Positions 1 to 8,870 of a stretch of DNA of 64,000 nt are shown piece after piece. A program made the position numbers and the translations under genes. The first letter of the stretch is position 1. Every line of letters begins with the position of its first letter. The notes beneath the pieces were generated by a model. It saw only the letters and a program-made list of their open reading frames with translations. It made no database searches and had not been told where the DNA came from. The DNA is taken from NCBI RefSeq assembly GCF_023520895.1, contig NZ_CP026029.1, forward strand, positions 2,294,001 through 2,358,000. The letters are read 5' to 3'. Source of the DNA: Paenibacillus sp. PK3_47. Lineage in GTDB: Bacteria; Bacillota; Bacilli; Paenibacillales; Paenibacillaceae.

Positions 1-232
1 ATCCATTTTGCTCCCCCAGAAATTTTTTGATTAACAGGACGACGTTCACGATACCCAGAATCATTCCGGCGATCGTGCCGACAGCCAGCCAATATTTGGG
101 GCCTTCCATCAGGTTTTGAAGCCACCTTGCCGCGTAGAATCCTATAATAATGTAAGCGGCTAACAAAGTGCCTGCACTACCAATGACCAAAGCGGTTTTT
201 CCCAGTCCAGCTTCGTCCTTTTGTTGTTTCAT
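1..232 (-). CDS. AtpZ/AtpI-family ATP synthase-associated membrane protein (partial)
   Basis: The visible 77 residues start at an ATG (232-230) and hold a short charged N-terminus (MKQQKDEAGLGK) followed by two hydrophobic segments at about residues 13-35 and 49-70. This is the layout of the small two-helix AtpZ/AtpI proteins encoded just before F1Fo ATP synthase operons, thought to help assemble the c-ring or handle Mg2+. The gene runs off the left edge. A second ATG preceded by GGGGGAG lies at 6-4 and probably begins the next gene (atpI). Lying downstream of mnaA, upp and glyA on the same strand matches B. subtilis. The family call rests on topology and context, since little sequence is available. 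Confidence 0.7.
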   Translation of the reverse strand, partial: MKQQKDEAGLGKTALVIGSAGTLLAAYIIIGFYAARWLQNLMEGPKYWLAVGTIAGMILGIVNVVLLIKKFLGEQNG

Positions 233-410
233 AGGCTCAATCCCAACTAATTTTACTGAATACCCAGACTCTTTGTCAATTCACCGAAAATTGCTCAAAA
301 GTGTGTGAAAACATGAAAATAATCACAGCAAAATCATTCAAAACCATATAAACCGTACAGTTTCACTGTATGCTGTTTTTATTCACTTTAGTATATTAGT
401 GGTTATGTCC

Positions 411-1571
411 TCAATTATTATTTGTGAACATTCTGTGAAACTCTTCGGGACGCTCTTCAATCGCTCCAAAATGGTGCAAAATCGCATTGACAATCCTCTT
501 GGAAGCATTGCCGTCCCCATACGGGTTGGCGGCCCGGCTCATTGACAGATACAGGTCCTGATCCGTCAGCAGAGCATGTGTCCGTTGATACACCTTCTCC
601 TCGTCCGTCCCCACAAGCTCCAGTGTTCCGGCTTCGATTCCTTCCGGGCGTTCCGTCGTATCACGCAGTACTAGCACGGGAACTCCAAAGGATGGAGCTT
701 CCTCCTGCAGTCCGCCGGAATCGGTCAAAATCAGGTGGGTATGCGGATAAAAGTTATGCAGGTCAACGACATCCAGCGGATCAATCAGCTTGATTCTCGG
801 ATGCCCGCCAAGGATCTCGTGGGCCGGTTCCTTCACGGCCGGACTCGGATGCACAGGATACACAATGGCTACATCTTCAAATTCATCAGCGATTCTTTTG
901 ACAGCACGGAAAATATGACGGTGCGGTTCGCCTTGAGACTCCCTGCGGTGCGCCGTCATCAAAATAAGCCTTTTTCCTGCCGCAAAATCCAGTACAGGAT
1001 GCCGGTAGTCCGGCTGTACGGTATATTGAAACACATCGGTTACCGTATTGCCTGTGATATAAATGGTTGACTCTTTTTTGTTCTCGTGTCTCAAGTTTCC
1101 GGCTGACCAGTCGGTTGGTGCAAAGTGCAAATCAGCAAGCACACCTGTGAGCTGACGGTTCATTTCCTCCGGATACGGGGACAATTTGTTCCAGGTCCGC
1201 AGACCTGCTTCAACATGCCCAACCTGAATCTGCTGCAGGAACGAAGCGTAGCTGGCCAGAAAGGTCGTAAGTGTGTCGCCGTGCACCAGCACCAGATCAG
1301 GCTTGGCCTCACGAAGCACAGGCTCGAGCCCTTCAAGGACACGGATTGTAATCTCGTTCAGTGTCTGGCGGTCTTTCATCACATCCAGATCATAATCAGG
1401 AGTGATCTTGAACACCTCCAGCACTTGATCCAGCAGTTCACGGTGCTGTGCCGTTACGCAGACAACGGATTCAATCTGCTCGGGGTGCCTGTTCAGTTCC
1501 AGGACCAGAGGCGCCATCTTGATCGCTTCGGGGCGCACTCCGAAAATCGTCATTACTTTAATTTTGGACAT
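411..1571 (-). CDS. mnaA: UDP-N-acetylglucosamine 2-epimerase (non-hydrolysing)
   Basis: Interconverts UDP-GlcNAc and UDP-ManNAc in the cytosol, supplying ManNAc for wall teichoic acid linkage units and other surface glycans. The 386-residue length is typical. The N-terminal Rossmann start GVRPEAIKMAP (residues 11-21), the HGDT loop, HVEAGLRT, PEEMNR, MTAHRRE and the C-terminal DSGGLQEEAP nucleotide-binding stretch are all present and match the WecB/MnaA family. The ATG at 1571 is preceded by a GAGGG-rich ribosome site. It lies 63 bases after upp on the same strand, and upp-mnaA-atp order is the one known from B. subtilis. No key residue seems missing. Confidence 0.95.
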   Translation of the reverse strand: MSKIKVMTIFGVRPEAIKMAPLVLELNRHPEQIESVVCVTAQHRELLDQVLEVFKITPDYDLDVMKDRQTLNEITIRVLEGLEPVLREAKPDLVLVHGDTLTTFLASYASFLQQIQVGHVEAGLRTWNKLSPYPEEMNRQLTGVLADLHFAPTDWSAGNLRHENKKESTIYITGNTVTDVFQYTVQPDYRHPVLDFAAGKRLILMTAHRRESQGEPHRHIFRAVKRIADEFEDVAIVYPVHPSPAVKEPAHEILGGHPRIKLIDPLDVVDLHNFYPHTHLILTDSGGLQEEAPSFGVPVLVLRDTTERPEGIEAGTLELVGTDEEKVYQRTHALLTDQDLYLSMSRAANPYGDGNASKRIVNAILHHFGAIEERPEEFHRMFTNNN

Positions 1572-1634
1572 AACCCCTACCCTCTCTTCTAATGTATACA
1601 GTATTGCTTCTGTTCTATAGTACTTGTCTGCACA

Positions 1635-2264
1635 TTATTTGGTTCCATATAAACGGTCACCGGCATCGCCAAGTCCCGGAACAATGTAACCATGATCATT
1701 CAGATGATCATCAAGCGCCGCAACGTAGATATCAACATCCGGGTGGGCAGCCTGTACCGCAGCCACACCTTCCGGAGCAGCAATCAGGTTCATCATCTTG
1801 ATCTGGGTGCATCCGCGGTTCTTCAGCGATGTGATTGCGGCAATGGCAGAGCCGCCTGTAGCCAGCATCGGATCAATAACGATCAGCTCGCGTTCCTGCA
1901 CATCGGTAGGAAGCTTAATGTAATATTCAACAGGCTGCAGAGTTTCCGGATCACGGAACAAGCCTACATGTCCTACTTTTGCCGCCGGAAGCAGCTTCAG
2001 CACCCCTTCAGTCATGCCAAGGCCTGCACGGAGAATCGGAATCAGCCCGAGCATTCTCCCCGAGATTACCTTGCTCTCCGTCTCAGCTACAGGCGTCTGT
2101 ACTGTAATTGTCTCCAGCGGAATATCACGCGTAATCTCATAAGCCATAAGAGTGGCCACTTCATCTACATGTTCTCTGAATTCTTTCGTGTTTGTCCGCA
2201 CATCGCGGATAAATGTCAATTTGTGCTGAATCAAAGGATGATCGCAAATCACCAATTTTCCCAT
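1635..2264 (-). CDS. upp: Uracil phosphoribosyltransferase
   Basis: Salvages uracil to UMP with PRPP in the cytosol. The protein is 209 residues, the same length as B. subtilis Upp. The PRPP-binding loop appears as [12 protein letters not shown] (about residues 128-139), and the C-terminal uracil-binding region [11 protein letters not shown] is intact. An excellent ribosome site (GGAGGG) precedes the ATG at 2264. It sits downstream of glyA on the same strand, but a strong terminator after glyA and a gap of about 460 bases suggest its own promoter. Confidence 0.97.
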   Translation of the reverse strand: MGKLVICDHPLIQHKLTFIRDVRTNTKEFREHVDEVATLMAYEITRDIPLETITVQTPVAETESKVISGRMLGLIPILRAGLGMTEGVLKLLPAAKVGHVGLFRDPETLQPVEYYIKLPTDVQERELIVIDPMLATGGSAIAAITSLKNRGCTQIKMMNLIAAPEGVAAVQAAHPDVDIYVAALDDHLNDHGYIVPGLGDAGDRLYGTK

Positions 2265-2726
2265 TCTTGTCCCTCCGGTAATTGTAAGTCTTGTCAGCCG
2301 CGGAAAGCGCTTTTCGCCCCCTGATGGCTAAATCCTGTCTATTATATCATCACCGCCGCCGCTTTTCACCTTCAAAGGGAGTGAGCAATATTCCAATTAT
2401 AAACTGCCGCAATGTCCGGTTTCCGGTAAAGTTTATAAAATTCTCCTCGGGGATTGCCTGATACGCGCTGCTTAGTTTATGCCGTTTTATACATTTCATA
2501 CTTTTCACATTCTTTTCACCTTTATTATTGAAAATTCCATGAACTTTCATGAATCTTTCAAGATAATCAGCGGGTTTTTTCAGCAAAAAAATGTGAACAT
2601 TGTGCAACACTAGAGTTTTCCCTGATCTTTGACCGGATAAATATAGAAAAAGCCTTCGCAGGACGGAACATACCGGCGCTGCGAAGGCATAAGAGCATTG
2701 TAAAAATAACGGAGTCAGGACCCGCT
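2265..2726. other. Intergenic region between upp and glyA
   Basis: About 460 bases. It holds the glyA terminator (2647-2688) and an AT-rich stretch (2380-2620) that is the likely promoter region for upp-mnaA. An 86-codon minus-strand reading frame at 2350-2610 has no recognisable domain and no good ribosome site, so I do not call it a gene. Confidence 0.6.
2647..2688 (-). terminator. Rho-independent terminator of glyA
   Basis: The arms GCCTTCGCAG (2652-2661) and CTGCGAAGGC (2679-2688) form a perfect 10-bp stem. Read on the minus strand the stem is followed by TTTTTC. It lies about 40 bases past the glyA stop codon. Confidence 0.9.
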
Positions 2727-3974
2727 TTAGTACTGCAGTCCAGGATAGATAGGGAATTTCTCGGTCAGCGCAGCTACATCGCGGGCTGCCTCTGCCAGCT
2801 TCGCCTCATCCTTCGGATTCTTCAGCACACTGGCAATAATACGGCCAATAGTCACCATAGCCTCCTCGTCCATTCCGCGGGAGGTAACCGCAGGCGTACC
2901 GATCCGGATGCCGCTTGTTACAAACGGGCTCGTAGGATCAAACGGAATTGCATTTTTGTTCACGGTAATGCCGATGGAATCCAGTACTTTCTCAGCGTCT
3001 TTACCGGTAATGTTAAGTCCACGGGTATCCAGAAGCATCAGGTGATTGTCTGTACCGCCGGATACAATGTTCACACCCTCACCGACCAGTGTCTCAGCAA
3101 GTACTTTCGCGTTCTTCACTACATTCTCCGCATAAGTTTTGAAGGATGGCTGCAGGGCTTCACCAAAGGCTACGGCTTTGGAAGCTATCACATGCATCAG
3201 CGGTCCGCCCTGGGAGCCCGGGAATACCGCTTTATCAATGGCAGCAGCCCATGGCTGTCTGCACAGAATCATGCCTCCGCGTGGTCCGCGCAGGGTTTTG
3301 TGTGTGGTCGTAGTCACAAAATGAGCATGAGGAACCGGATTCGGATGCAGCCCGGCAGCCACCAGACCCGCGATGTGGGCCATATCTACCATAAACAAAG
3401 CGCCGACATCATTCGCAATAGAACCGAGCGCTTCAAAATCAATGGTACGCGGATATGCACTCGCCCCGGCTACAATCAGCTTCGGACGGTGTTTGAAAGC
3501 CGCTTTGCGCACTTCATCATAGTCGATCAGGAAAGTATCTTCCTGCACTCCGTAAGCTACAAAGTTATAGAGCAGGCCGGAGGCATTGACAGGACTTCCG
3601 TGCGTCAAGTGGCCGCCATGCGCCAGATTCATACCCAGTACAGTATCACCCGGATTCAGGGCAGCTAGATATACCGCCATATTGGCTTGGGCTCCGGAAT
3701 GCGGCTGAACGTTGGCATGGTCTGCACCGAACAGCTGCTTGGCACGGTCGCGGGCCAGATTTTCCACGATATCTACATCTTCACAACCGCCGTAGTAACG
3801 CTTGCCGGGATACCCCTCCGCATATTTGTTCGTCAGTACAGAACCCATAGCTTCCATTACAGCTTCGCTGACGATATTCTCAGAGGCGATAAGCTCGATA
3901 TTGGCGCGCTGGCGGCTCAACTCCAGCCCCATCGCTTCCAGTACTGCTGGGTCACTCTTACGCAATTGTTCCAT
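2727..3974 (-). CDS. glyA: Serine hydroxymethyltransferase
   Basis: PLP enzyme converting serine and tetrahydrofolate to glycine and 5,10-methylene-THF, the main cellular source of one-carbon units. The protein is 415 residues, as in B. subtilis. The PLP lysine lies in [14 protein letters not shown] (about residues 222-235). The N-terminal [12 protein letters not shown] and [13 protein letters not shown] substrate/PLP motifs are intact. The ATG at 3974 follows a GGGAGG site at a somewhat long spacing of 11 bases. It follows ywlG, as in B. subtilis. Functionally it meets formate-THF ligase (52885-54519), which feeds the same folate pool. Confidence 0.97.
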   Translation of the reverse strand: MEQLRKSDPAVLEAMGLELSRQRANIELIASENIVSEAVMEAMGSVLTNKYAEGYPGKRYYGGCEDVDIVENLARDRAKQLFGADHANVQPHSGAQANMAVYLAALNPGDTVLGMNLAHGGHLTHGSPVNASGLLYNFVAYGVQEDTFLIDYDEVRKAAFKHRPKLIVAGASAYPRTIDFEALGSIANDVGALFMVDMAHIAGLVAAGLHPNPVPHAHFVTTTTHKTLRGPRGGMILCRQPWAAAIDKAVFPGSQGGPLMHVIASKAVAFGEALQPSFKTYAENVVKNAKVLAETLVGEGVNIVSGGTDNHLMLLDTRGLNITGKDAEKVLDSIGITVNKNAIPFDPTSPFVTSGIRIGTPAVTSRGMDEEAMVTIGRIIASVLKNPKDEAKLAEAARDVAALTEKFPIYPGLQY

Positions 3975-4062
3975 GTTAATCTTTTCCTCCCTAGGGTTTA
4001 TAGATTTATGTTGTGATCGAGAACATACATGGTCTTTATCCTTCTATACAGGATCCATCCCG

Positions 4063-4716
4063 TCAGTCGCACAGCAGCGAACCGCTGGTTTCCGGATTCC
4101 GGTACACCGCCCGCTCCCCGCCGATCAGCGGCGGCCTGGTCCAGGCGGCATTCACTCTGGCTGAACCGACATAACGCAGGCTCGGACGAAACGGAACTGC
4201 TACCCGGCGCAAATGCATGCCGATCAGTGTCTCGCCGATATCAATTCCCGCATGGGCCTCTACTGTCTCGGCCAGAACGGGCTCTGTCATGGAGCGGTAC
4301 GCCGCAGCAGCCATAGACCCCCCCGCTCCCGGAACGGGAACAGCCGAAACTTCCCTCAGCCCCAGCGATTCCAGCAAAGACCGTTCCATGACAAGCGCAC
4401 GGTTCAAGTGCTCGCAGCACTGGTATACCAGGTGAAATCCCCATTTGTCCGCAGCCTGACGGATACCCTGCAGCAGCTGATCCGCTACCTCAAGCGCACC
4501 GCCGGTGCCGATCCGTACCCCCGCCACTTCACTTGTGCTGACACCGACAACAACAATTTTACCGGGACCCAGCCTGCCGGCTTCCGCCAGCTCATTCACA
4601 ATAACGGCGGCTTGAGCAGCCAGGGAAAGATCCCCCTCTGTCCTGCCTTCTGTTTCCCCGGCGGCGTTGCCGGAGGCGCGTTCTTCCCAGGCTCCCTGCT
4701 TCTGCATATCATCCAT
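4063..4716 (-). CDS. ywlG: TIGR01440/UPF0340 family protein (YwlG-like)
   Basis: A 217-residue conserved protein of unknown function, usually found next to glyA in Bacillales. After a charged, poorly conserved N-terminus of about 28 residues, the conserved core begins (LAAQAAVIVNELAEAG) with GKIVVVGVSTSEVAG, CCEHLNRALVMER and a C-terminal stretch ending RVNAAWTRPPLIGGERA. No membrane segment or signal peptide is seen. The ATG at 4716 follows a GGGAGG site at good spacing. It lies about 90 bases before glyA and may be cotranscribed with it. The family assignment is firm, but no biochemical role can be given. Confidence 0.88.
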   Translation of the reverse strand: MDDMQKQGAWEERASGNAAGETEGRTEGDLSLAAQAAVIVNELAEAGRLGPGKIVVVGVSTSEVAGVRIGTGGALEVADQLLQGIRQAADKWGFHLVYQCCEHLNRALVMERSLLESLGLREVSAVPVPGAGGSMAAAAYRSMTEPVLAETVEAHAGIDIGETLIGMHLRRVAVPFRPSLRYVGSARVNAAWTRPPLIGGERAVYRNPETSGSLLCD

Positions 4717-4764
4717 TCTTCTGCCTCCCTATGGCCAGCGGCACATAATTTGGTGATTTTAAAC

Positions 4765-4805
4765 AAAAAAGAGCAGTCCGCAGTTGGCTGCGGATGTGCT
4801 CTTTT
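4765..4805 (-). terminator. Terminator downstream of ywlE
   Basis: Hairpin with arms GAGCA-GTCCGCAG and CTGCGGAT-GTGCTC (4771-4801), flanked by AAAAAA on one side and TTTT on the other, so it could work on either strand. Its place between ywlE and ywlG suggests it ends the ywlE transcript. Confidence 0.82.
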
Positions 4806-4931
4806 GCCCAGGCGACCGGCCGTTTATTCCAGTGCTCCATCGTGGTTTCATCCACACTTGTCGCCAGTTACACCGGAACCGGATAATATTTATTTCATCT
4901 TAAAGGATTGTTCGTAAAAAATCAACCATCT

Positions 4932-5519
4932 TTACAGCCGGCGTAAGGATTCCAGCTTATCGATCAGACTGTGCAGAGCCGTACGGATTTCTGCCGCTGC
5001 AAGCTCATAATCCTCGCGCGAGCCGCCGAACGGGTCAGTGATATCAAAGCTCGGAATCCGCTGGCGGATTTCGATAATCCGCTGCAGCTTTGCAGCATCC
5101 GGCTCACCGCCCAGCGCAATCGTCAGCTCCGCATCGGCATACAGGCTGTCCAGCTCGCTGATATCACGGTTAACCGCCTCTTCATTATGGACATATTCCT
5201 TCAGGGTATGTGTCTTTGATACCGCTTCAGGGAAATATTGCAGCAGGTGCCGCTTGTGTCCGCCCGTAAGCGTCAGTATCAGATCCGCCCAGGCCACATT
5301 CTCAGCGTTCAGCTGGCTGGAAGTTATATGATCATGAATCCCTTCATCCAGCAGAATCGCCGAGGCATGCCTGGATATGGAAGTTCCGGAAATGGCCGAA
5401 ACGCCTGCAGACCGCACCTCGAGATCCACTCCGCGCTCCTTTGCAAGCTTCCGCAAAAGCCCTTCAGCCATCGGACTGCGGCATGTATTTCCAGTGCAGA
5501 CGAATAAAATACGCATCAT
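4932..5519 (-). CDS. ywlE: Protein-arginine phosphatase (low-MW phosphatase family)
   Basis: Cytosolic phosphatase opposing the arginine kinase McsB in protein quality control. The signature CTGNTCRSP at the N-terminus holds the catalytic Cys and Arg of the low-molecular-weight phosphatase loop. The Thr in the middle of that loop is the residue known to favour phospho-arginine over phospho-tyrosine in YwlE. A late DPFGGSREDYE supplies the general-acid Asp. The protein is about 195 residues, longer than the roughly 150 of B. subtilis because of extra sequence in the middle. The start is set by GGAGG (5528-5532) eight bases before the ATG at 5519; an upstream TTG frame would overlap this site and is unlikely. 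Confidence 0.93.
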   Translation of the reverse strand: MMRILFVCTGNTCRSPMAEGLLRKLAKERGVDLEVRSAGVSAISGTSISRHASAILLDEGIHDHITSSQLNAENVAWADLILTLTGGHKRHLLQYFPEAVSKTHTLKEYVHNEEAVNRDISELDSLYADAELTIALGGEPDAAKLQRIIEIRQRIPSFDITDPFGGSREDYELAAAEIRTALHSLIDKLESLRRL

Positions 5520-5570
5520 GCTTTCCACCTCCAAGAAGGATATATAATAAAATGTTGTGCCGTAATTGTA

Positions 5571-6137
5571 TCAAAAGATGAACAGCATGCCAAACGCCAG
5601 CAGGATCGCCCCGCCCAGCGCCTCCCCGTAACCGCCCAGCTCACGGCTGACTCTTCTGCCCAGCAGCAGTCCGACAATGGACATCAGGCCGCCGCAGGCT
5701 CCGAAAGCAAGTATGGTTACAGTTATGCTATTCACGAACATTCCAAGCGATACACCGACTGAGAAGGAATCTATACTCACACTGAGCGAAATAAGCAGCA
5801 TTCCCCACAGATTCCGGTGATCCAGCGACCGGTTGGCACCCGCCTCTCCGCGAAAGGAATTGTAGACCATATGCCCCCCGAGCAGAACGAGCAGCCCCCC
5901 GGCAGCATAGGTGGTAACCTGGCCCAGCAAATGCCCGACATAGCTTCCGGTAAACAAGCCCAGCAAAGGCATCAGCACATGAAAAAAAGCAATCAGCAGG
6001 CTGAGCTGCAGCACATGAAGCAGACGGATTCCTTTCATCCCGATCCCTACACCGAGCGAAAAAGCATCCATCCCCAGCGCAACTGCCATAATGGCAATGG
6101 TTACTATCTGCCCCAAGCCAGCAAATCCTCCCGCCAT
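5571..6137 (-). CDS. mntP: Manganese efflux pump
   Basis: MntP-family integral membrane exporter that protects against excess Mn2+. Six hydrophobic segments are visible. The two repeats each carry the typical acidic motif, ALGMDAFSLGVGIG early and SVSIDSFSVGVSLG later, whose Asp residues line the metal path. The start is uncertain. ATGs occur at 6161 (MGMGMG...) and 6137 (MAGGF), and a TTG at 6116 has GGAGG ten bases upstream. Family length (about 180-190) favours the two inner choices. Further upstream the frame stays open through a 21-base tandem duplication. It sits between ywlC and ywlE as in B. subtilis. No yybP-ykoY Mn2+ riboswitch was recognised upstream. Confidence 0.9.
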   Translation of the reverse strand: MAGGFAGLGQIVTIAIMAVALGMDAFSLGVGIGMKGIRLLHVLQLSLLIAFFHVLMPLLGLFTGSYVGHLLGQVTTYAAGGLLVLLGGHMVYNSFRGEAGANRSLDHRNLWGMLLISLSVSIDSFSVGVSLGMFVNSITVTILAFGACGGLMSIVGLLLGRRVSRELGGYGEALGGAILLAFGMLFIF

Positions 6138-6201
6138 ACCAATGCCCATGCCCATCCCCATACCCCCAAAGTCCGAAAGTCTTGTACAACAACGATATGC
6201 G

Positions 6202-6243
6202 GACAAGAAGGCAATCATGACTGACAAGAAGGCAATCATGACT
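6202..6243. repeat. 21-bp perfect tandem duplication upstream of mntP
   Basis: Two identical 21-base copies (6202-6222 and 6223-6243), each starting GACAAGAAGG and ending ATCATGACT. The unit is a multiple of three, so a minus-strand frame continuous with mntP stays open through both copies (reading MIAFLSV-MIAFLS). More likely it is 5' untranslated DNA. Confidence 0.9.
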
Positions 6244-6733
6244 GAATGGGGCAGGTTAGGATTTTAAGGCCATACGCTGACTGAAGGTTGCTTCACTGAC
6301 CGGGCTGACTTAGGGCAGGACAGCAGGCTATGGGCCGGATTCCCTCACGGACCTGGCTGTGATTCAGCTGTGGCGTTACCCTTCTTGGTTTTATTGCATT
6401 TCGTGCAGCTATAATGTTAAATTTCTGCGCGGGGAGAGTTTCAACTGCAGTTTCTACAACTAAATTTCCCGATATTTCATATAAGAAGGCTATCTGCCTT
6501 TTTTAATTGCACAGAATACAGCTAAACTTCAGAATCCGGTTTTTCGCAGTCTTTTAACTGTATAAAATACAACTATACGTTAGTCGTTAGTCGTTCGTTG
6601 TTCGTTGTTCGTCGTTATACGTTAAACGTTAGTCGTTACACGTTATCAATTCCCGGTTACGCTCATTAGACGAACCATACTATGGTTCATTAACAGACTT
6701 GCCGTCCTCAAGGGTAAGGCGTTATCCGCCGGA
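6244..6733. other. Gene-free region with low-complexity DNA
   Basis: About 490 bases between the mntP upstream region and the end of ywlC. I see no supported gene. It holds a heptad repeat array (6578-6647) and short AT-rich stretches with several lookalike 'tataaaatac/tataatgtt' blocks (6405-6570). No clear hairpin terminator for ywlC was found. Confidence 0.6.
6578..6647. repeat. Degenerate CGTTNNN heptad array
   Basis: A 70-base run of units beginning CGTT. Nine are full heptads: CGTTAGT three times, CGTTGTT twice, then CGTTATA, CGTTAAA, CGTTACA and CGTTATC. Two units are shortened (CGTT at 6592-6595 and CGT at 6610-6612). It lies in non-coding DNA 86 bases beyond the ywlC stop codon. Confidence 0.9.
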
Positions 6734-7951
6734 TTAGACGGCGTCGATCACGGACCCGCCGGCTGCTTTCATCAGCCGGTTCATGATGGCGGCGCCGAGG
6801 CCGGTCTCCGGGCAGGCCTCGGCCAGAATGTAGGTCGCTCCCGCTTCATCGAAGCGCCGCAGGGCGGCATACAGGGAGCGGCCCGCTTCCTCCGGCGAGC
6901 TGAGCGAGCCGAGGGATGCTACGCAGGCAGCCGGGACGGCGGGGTACAGGTCCCTGTGCTCCTCGAAGAGGAGCAGGCCTGTTACCTCGCCATCCCGCTG
7001 CGCCGCCTGCAGGAGGCCGGCGGCAGTCTCCGCCACGCGCAGCGGGGAGCTGCCGCGCACGACGCCGAGCCAGCCCTGCGGCGCGTAGTGCGTGTACTTC
7101 ATGCCCGGCGCGCGCGGCGCCGGGCTGCCGCCTGCCCGCACGGAGCCGGCACGGCCAGCACCAGCTTTGCCCGCGTCTGCGGCAAAGCCTACCTCAGCAC
7201 CCGGTGCCGCATCGACCGCACCGGGACCGCACACCGCCGCCAGCTGCTCGGCGGTGATGCCCCCGGGACGGAGCACCGCGACCGTCCCGTCCGGCCGCAC
7301 CTGCACCACGGTCGACTCCAGGCCGACTCCGGCCGCGCCGCCGTCCAGAACCCCGCCGATATATCCGGCGAGGTCTTCCATCACGTGCGCGGCCGTCGTC
7401 GGACTCGGCCGCCCGGAGCGGTTGGCGCTGGGCGCAGCAACCGGACAGCCGGCCGCGCGGAGCAGCGCCAGCGCAACCGGATGGTCCGGCATCCGCACGC
7501 CGACCGTATCCAGTCCCGCCGTAACCAGCGGCGAGAGCACATCAGGACGCACCGGCAGCACCACGGTCAGCGGACCGGGCCAGAAGGCATCCATCAGCGC
7601 CTCTGCGACCGGATGCACTTCTGCAACCAGCACATCCACGGCCTCACGACTGGCAACATGCACGATCAGCGGATTATCGGAAGGACGGCCTTTGGCCGCG
7701 AACACCGCTTCTACAGCTGAGGTATTGCGGGCATCGGCACCCAGCCCGTACACCGTTTCGGTCGGAAACGCCACCGTCTCTCCTTCAAGCAGCATCGCTG
7801 CCGCCGCCGTTATGGCATCCTGGTCATTCCCGCTGTGCTTCGCCGGGAAGGAGACTCCAGCTTCTGCCCCATCCAGTTTCCAGTACACAGTAGAATCTAT
7901 AGTTCCGCTCCGGCGCTGGGCCGCGAACGGCTGATCATGACGTTCGTTCAT
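6734..7951 (-). CDS. ywlC: L-threonylcarbamoyladenylate synthase, Sua5 type
   Basis: Makes threonylcarbamoyl-AMP from threonine, bicarbonate and ATP, the first step of the tRNA t6A37 modification. The YrdC domain (about residues 45-235) has the ATP/threonine motifs FPTETVYGLGADA and KGRPSDNPLIVH plus the later SANRSGRPSPTTAAHV. It is followed by a Gly/Ala-rich linker (about 250-285) and a C-terminal Sua5 domain beginning MKYTHYAPQG, which gives 405 residues. The linker DNA is extremely GC-rich. No strong ribosome site precedes the ATG at 7951, and the first 35 residues are not conserved, so the true start could be further in. Synteny with spoIIR and mntP supports the call. Confidence 0.93.
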   Translation of the reverse strand: MNERHDQPFAAQRRSGTIDSTVYWKLDGAEAGVSFPAKHSGNDQDAITAAAAMLLEGETVAFPTETVYGLGADARNTSAVEAVFAAKGRPSDNPLIVHVASREAVDVLVAEVHPVAEALMDAFWPGPLTVVLPVRPDVLSPLVTAGLDTVGVRMPDHPVALALLRAAGCPVAAPSANRSGRPSPTTAAHVMEDLAGYIGGVLDGGAAGVGLESTVVQVRPDGTVAVLRPGGITAEQLAAVCGPGAVDAAPGAEVGFAADAGKAGAGRAGSVRAGGSPAPRAPGMKYTHYAPQGWLGVVRGSSPLRVAETAAGLLQAAQRDGEVTGLLLFEEHRDLYPAVPAACVASLGSLSSPEEAGRSLYAALRRFDEAGATYILAEACPETGLGAAIMNRLMKAAGGSVIDAV

Positions 7952-7994
7952 TTTTTATCACAAGCTTTCTCCAAGGGGTTGTCTTGCCAATCTT

Positions 7995-8019
7995 AAAAAC
8001 GGCCCCACCAGGTGGAGCC
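7995..8019 (-). terminator. Terminator of spoIIR
   Basis: On the minus strand GGCTCCACC and GGTGGGGCC (8001-8019) form a compact stem with a G-U pair, followed by GTTTTTA. It lies about 100 bases past the spoIIR stop codon. Confidence 0.8.
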
Positions 8020-8121
8020 GCCAAAGCCGAATATCCGCTCAAGTCCAGCATTTATAGTAACATATAACGCTGCAAAACTGTAGATTCCAATCCATTGCCC
8101 GCAGGCGTTATCAGATACAGC

Positions 8122-8865
8122 TTATGACCACAGCCCGCTGATCCAGCTCCATAATTTGCCCAGCAGCTCCCAGACGAAAAACTTCACTTCAGGCGCATCC
8201 GCGTCCCCGTCCGTACCCGTGCTGTCTGCCGATACCGTCTGTACGTTACCTTCAGCCGCAGCCTTCACTTTATCACTGCCATTTGCACCGGCGGCAGAGG
8301 CTGTTCCTGCACCCTTGGCTGCAGCATCCCCCGATCCGGCATCAATGAAGCACAGCGGCGGGAACAATACACACCACCAGTTTTGCCCTTTTCCGGCACC
8401 CAAGGTAACACGGACAGCTTCATAATCGCCTGCGGGATATACGGTTCCTCCATACAGTTTGGTCGGAAACGGAACCACACCGAGTTCGACTTTATAGGAA
8501 TAATCGATGCCGCGCTGTGCCAGCTCTTGTCCGACAAGCTCGTTCAGTTCCGGCAGATGCGTGCGGATCAGCGCCCGCGCCTGCTCCAGGCTCTGCGGAT
8601 CCTCCAGCGACGTGACCCACTGGTTCATCTGTTCGACGATTTTATCGCGGATCTGGCTTTTGACCAACTGGTCTCCCGCGCCGTCAGAGTTAGCCAGAAT
8701 CCGCAGACGGATAGACTCTTGGGGAATCAGTGCCTCCGCTACCGCCGCATCGCTTTTTTGACCTTCCCAGGCCATCATCAGAATCATAAAAAAACAAATT
8801 AAAATGGCAGTATACTTAAAAGTAACGCGTAATGATTCCTGTATTTCCGATTGCTTGAATCCCAT
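8122..8865 (-). CDS. spoIIR: Stage II sporulation protein R
   Basis: Forespore-expressed secreted signal protein that triggers SpoIIGA to process pro-SigmaE in the mother cell. The protein is 247 residues, with one N-terminal hydrophobic segment (about 18-33) that acts as signal or anchor. The family signature IRLRILANSDGAGDQ follows, then a conserved middle (VVPFPTKLYGGTVYPAGDYEAVRV) and NWWCVLFPPLCFID. The last 70 residues are Ala/Gly/Thr-rich and not conserved. The ATG at 8865 is preceded by a GAGGGAGAGGGG ribosome site that can be trapped in a hairpin with DNA just past the upstream rodA-like stop. It belongs to the prfA-prmC-spoIIR neighbourhood of Bacillales. Confidence 0.94.
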   Translation of the reverse strand: MGFKQSEIQESLRVTFKYTAILICFFMILMMAWEGQKSDAAVAEALIPQESIRLRILANSDGAGDQLVKSQIRDKIVEQMNQWVTSLEDPQSLEQARALIRTHLPELNELVGQELAQRGIDYSYKVELGVVPFPTKLYGGTVYPAGDYEAVRVTLGAGKGQNWWCVLFPPLCFIDAGSGDAAAKGAGTASAAGANGSDKVKAAAEGNVQTVSADSTGTDGDADAPEVKFFVWELLGKLWSWISGLWS

Positions 8866-8870
8866 CTTCA

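Noticed and set aside
2350..2610. 86-codon minus-strand frame between upp and glyA
   Set aside because: No ribosome site, no recognised domain, and it covers an AT-rich promoter region.
6138..6460. Mn2+ (yybP-ykoY) riboswitch before mntP
   Set aside because: I searched the leader by eye for its conserved segments and did not find them; a covariance-model search would be decisive.
7092..7934. Long plus-strand reading frame opposite ywlC
   Set aside because: It mirrors the GC-rich third-codon pattern of ywlC, has Pro/Ala/Ser/Thr-only composition and no domain. The same applies to 11720-12409 opposite prmC and 57348-57701 opposite the helicase tail.
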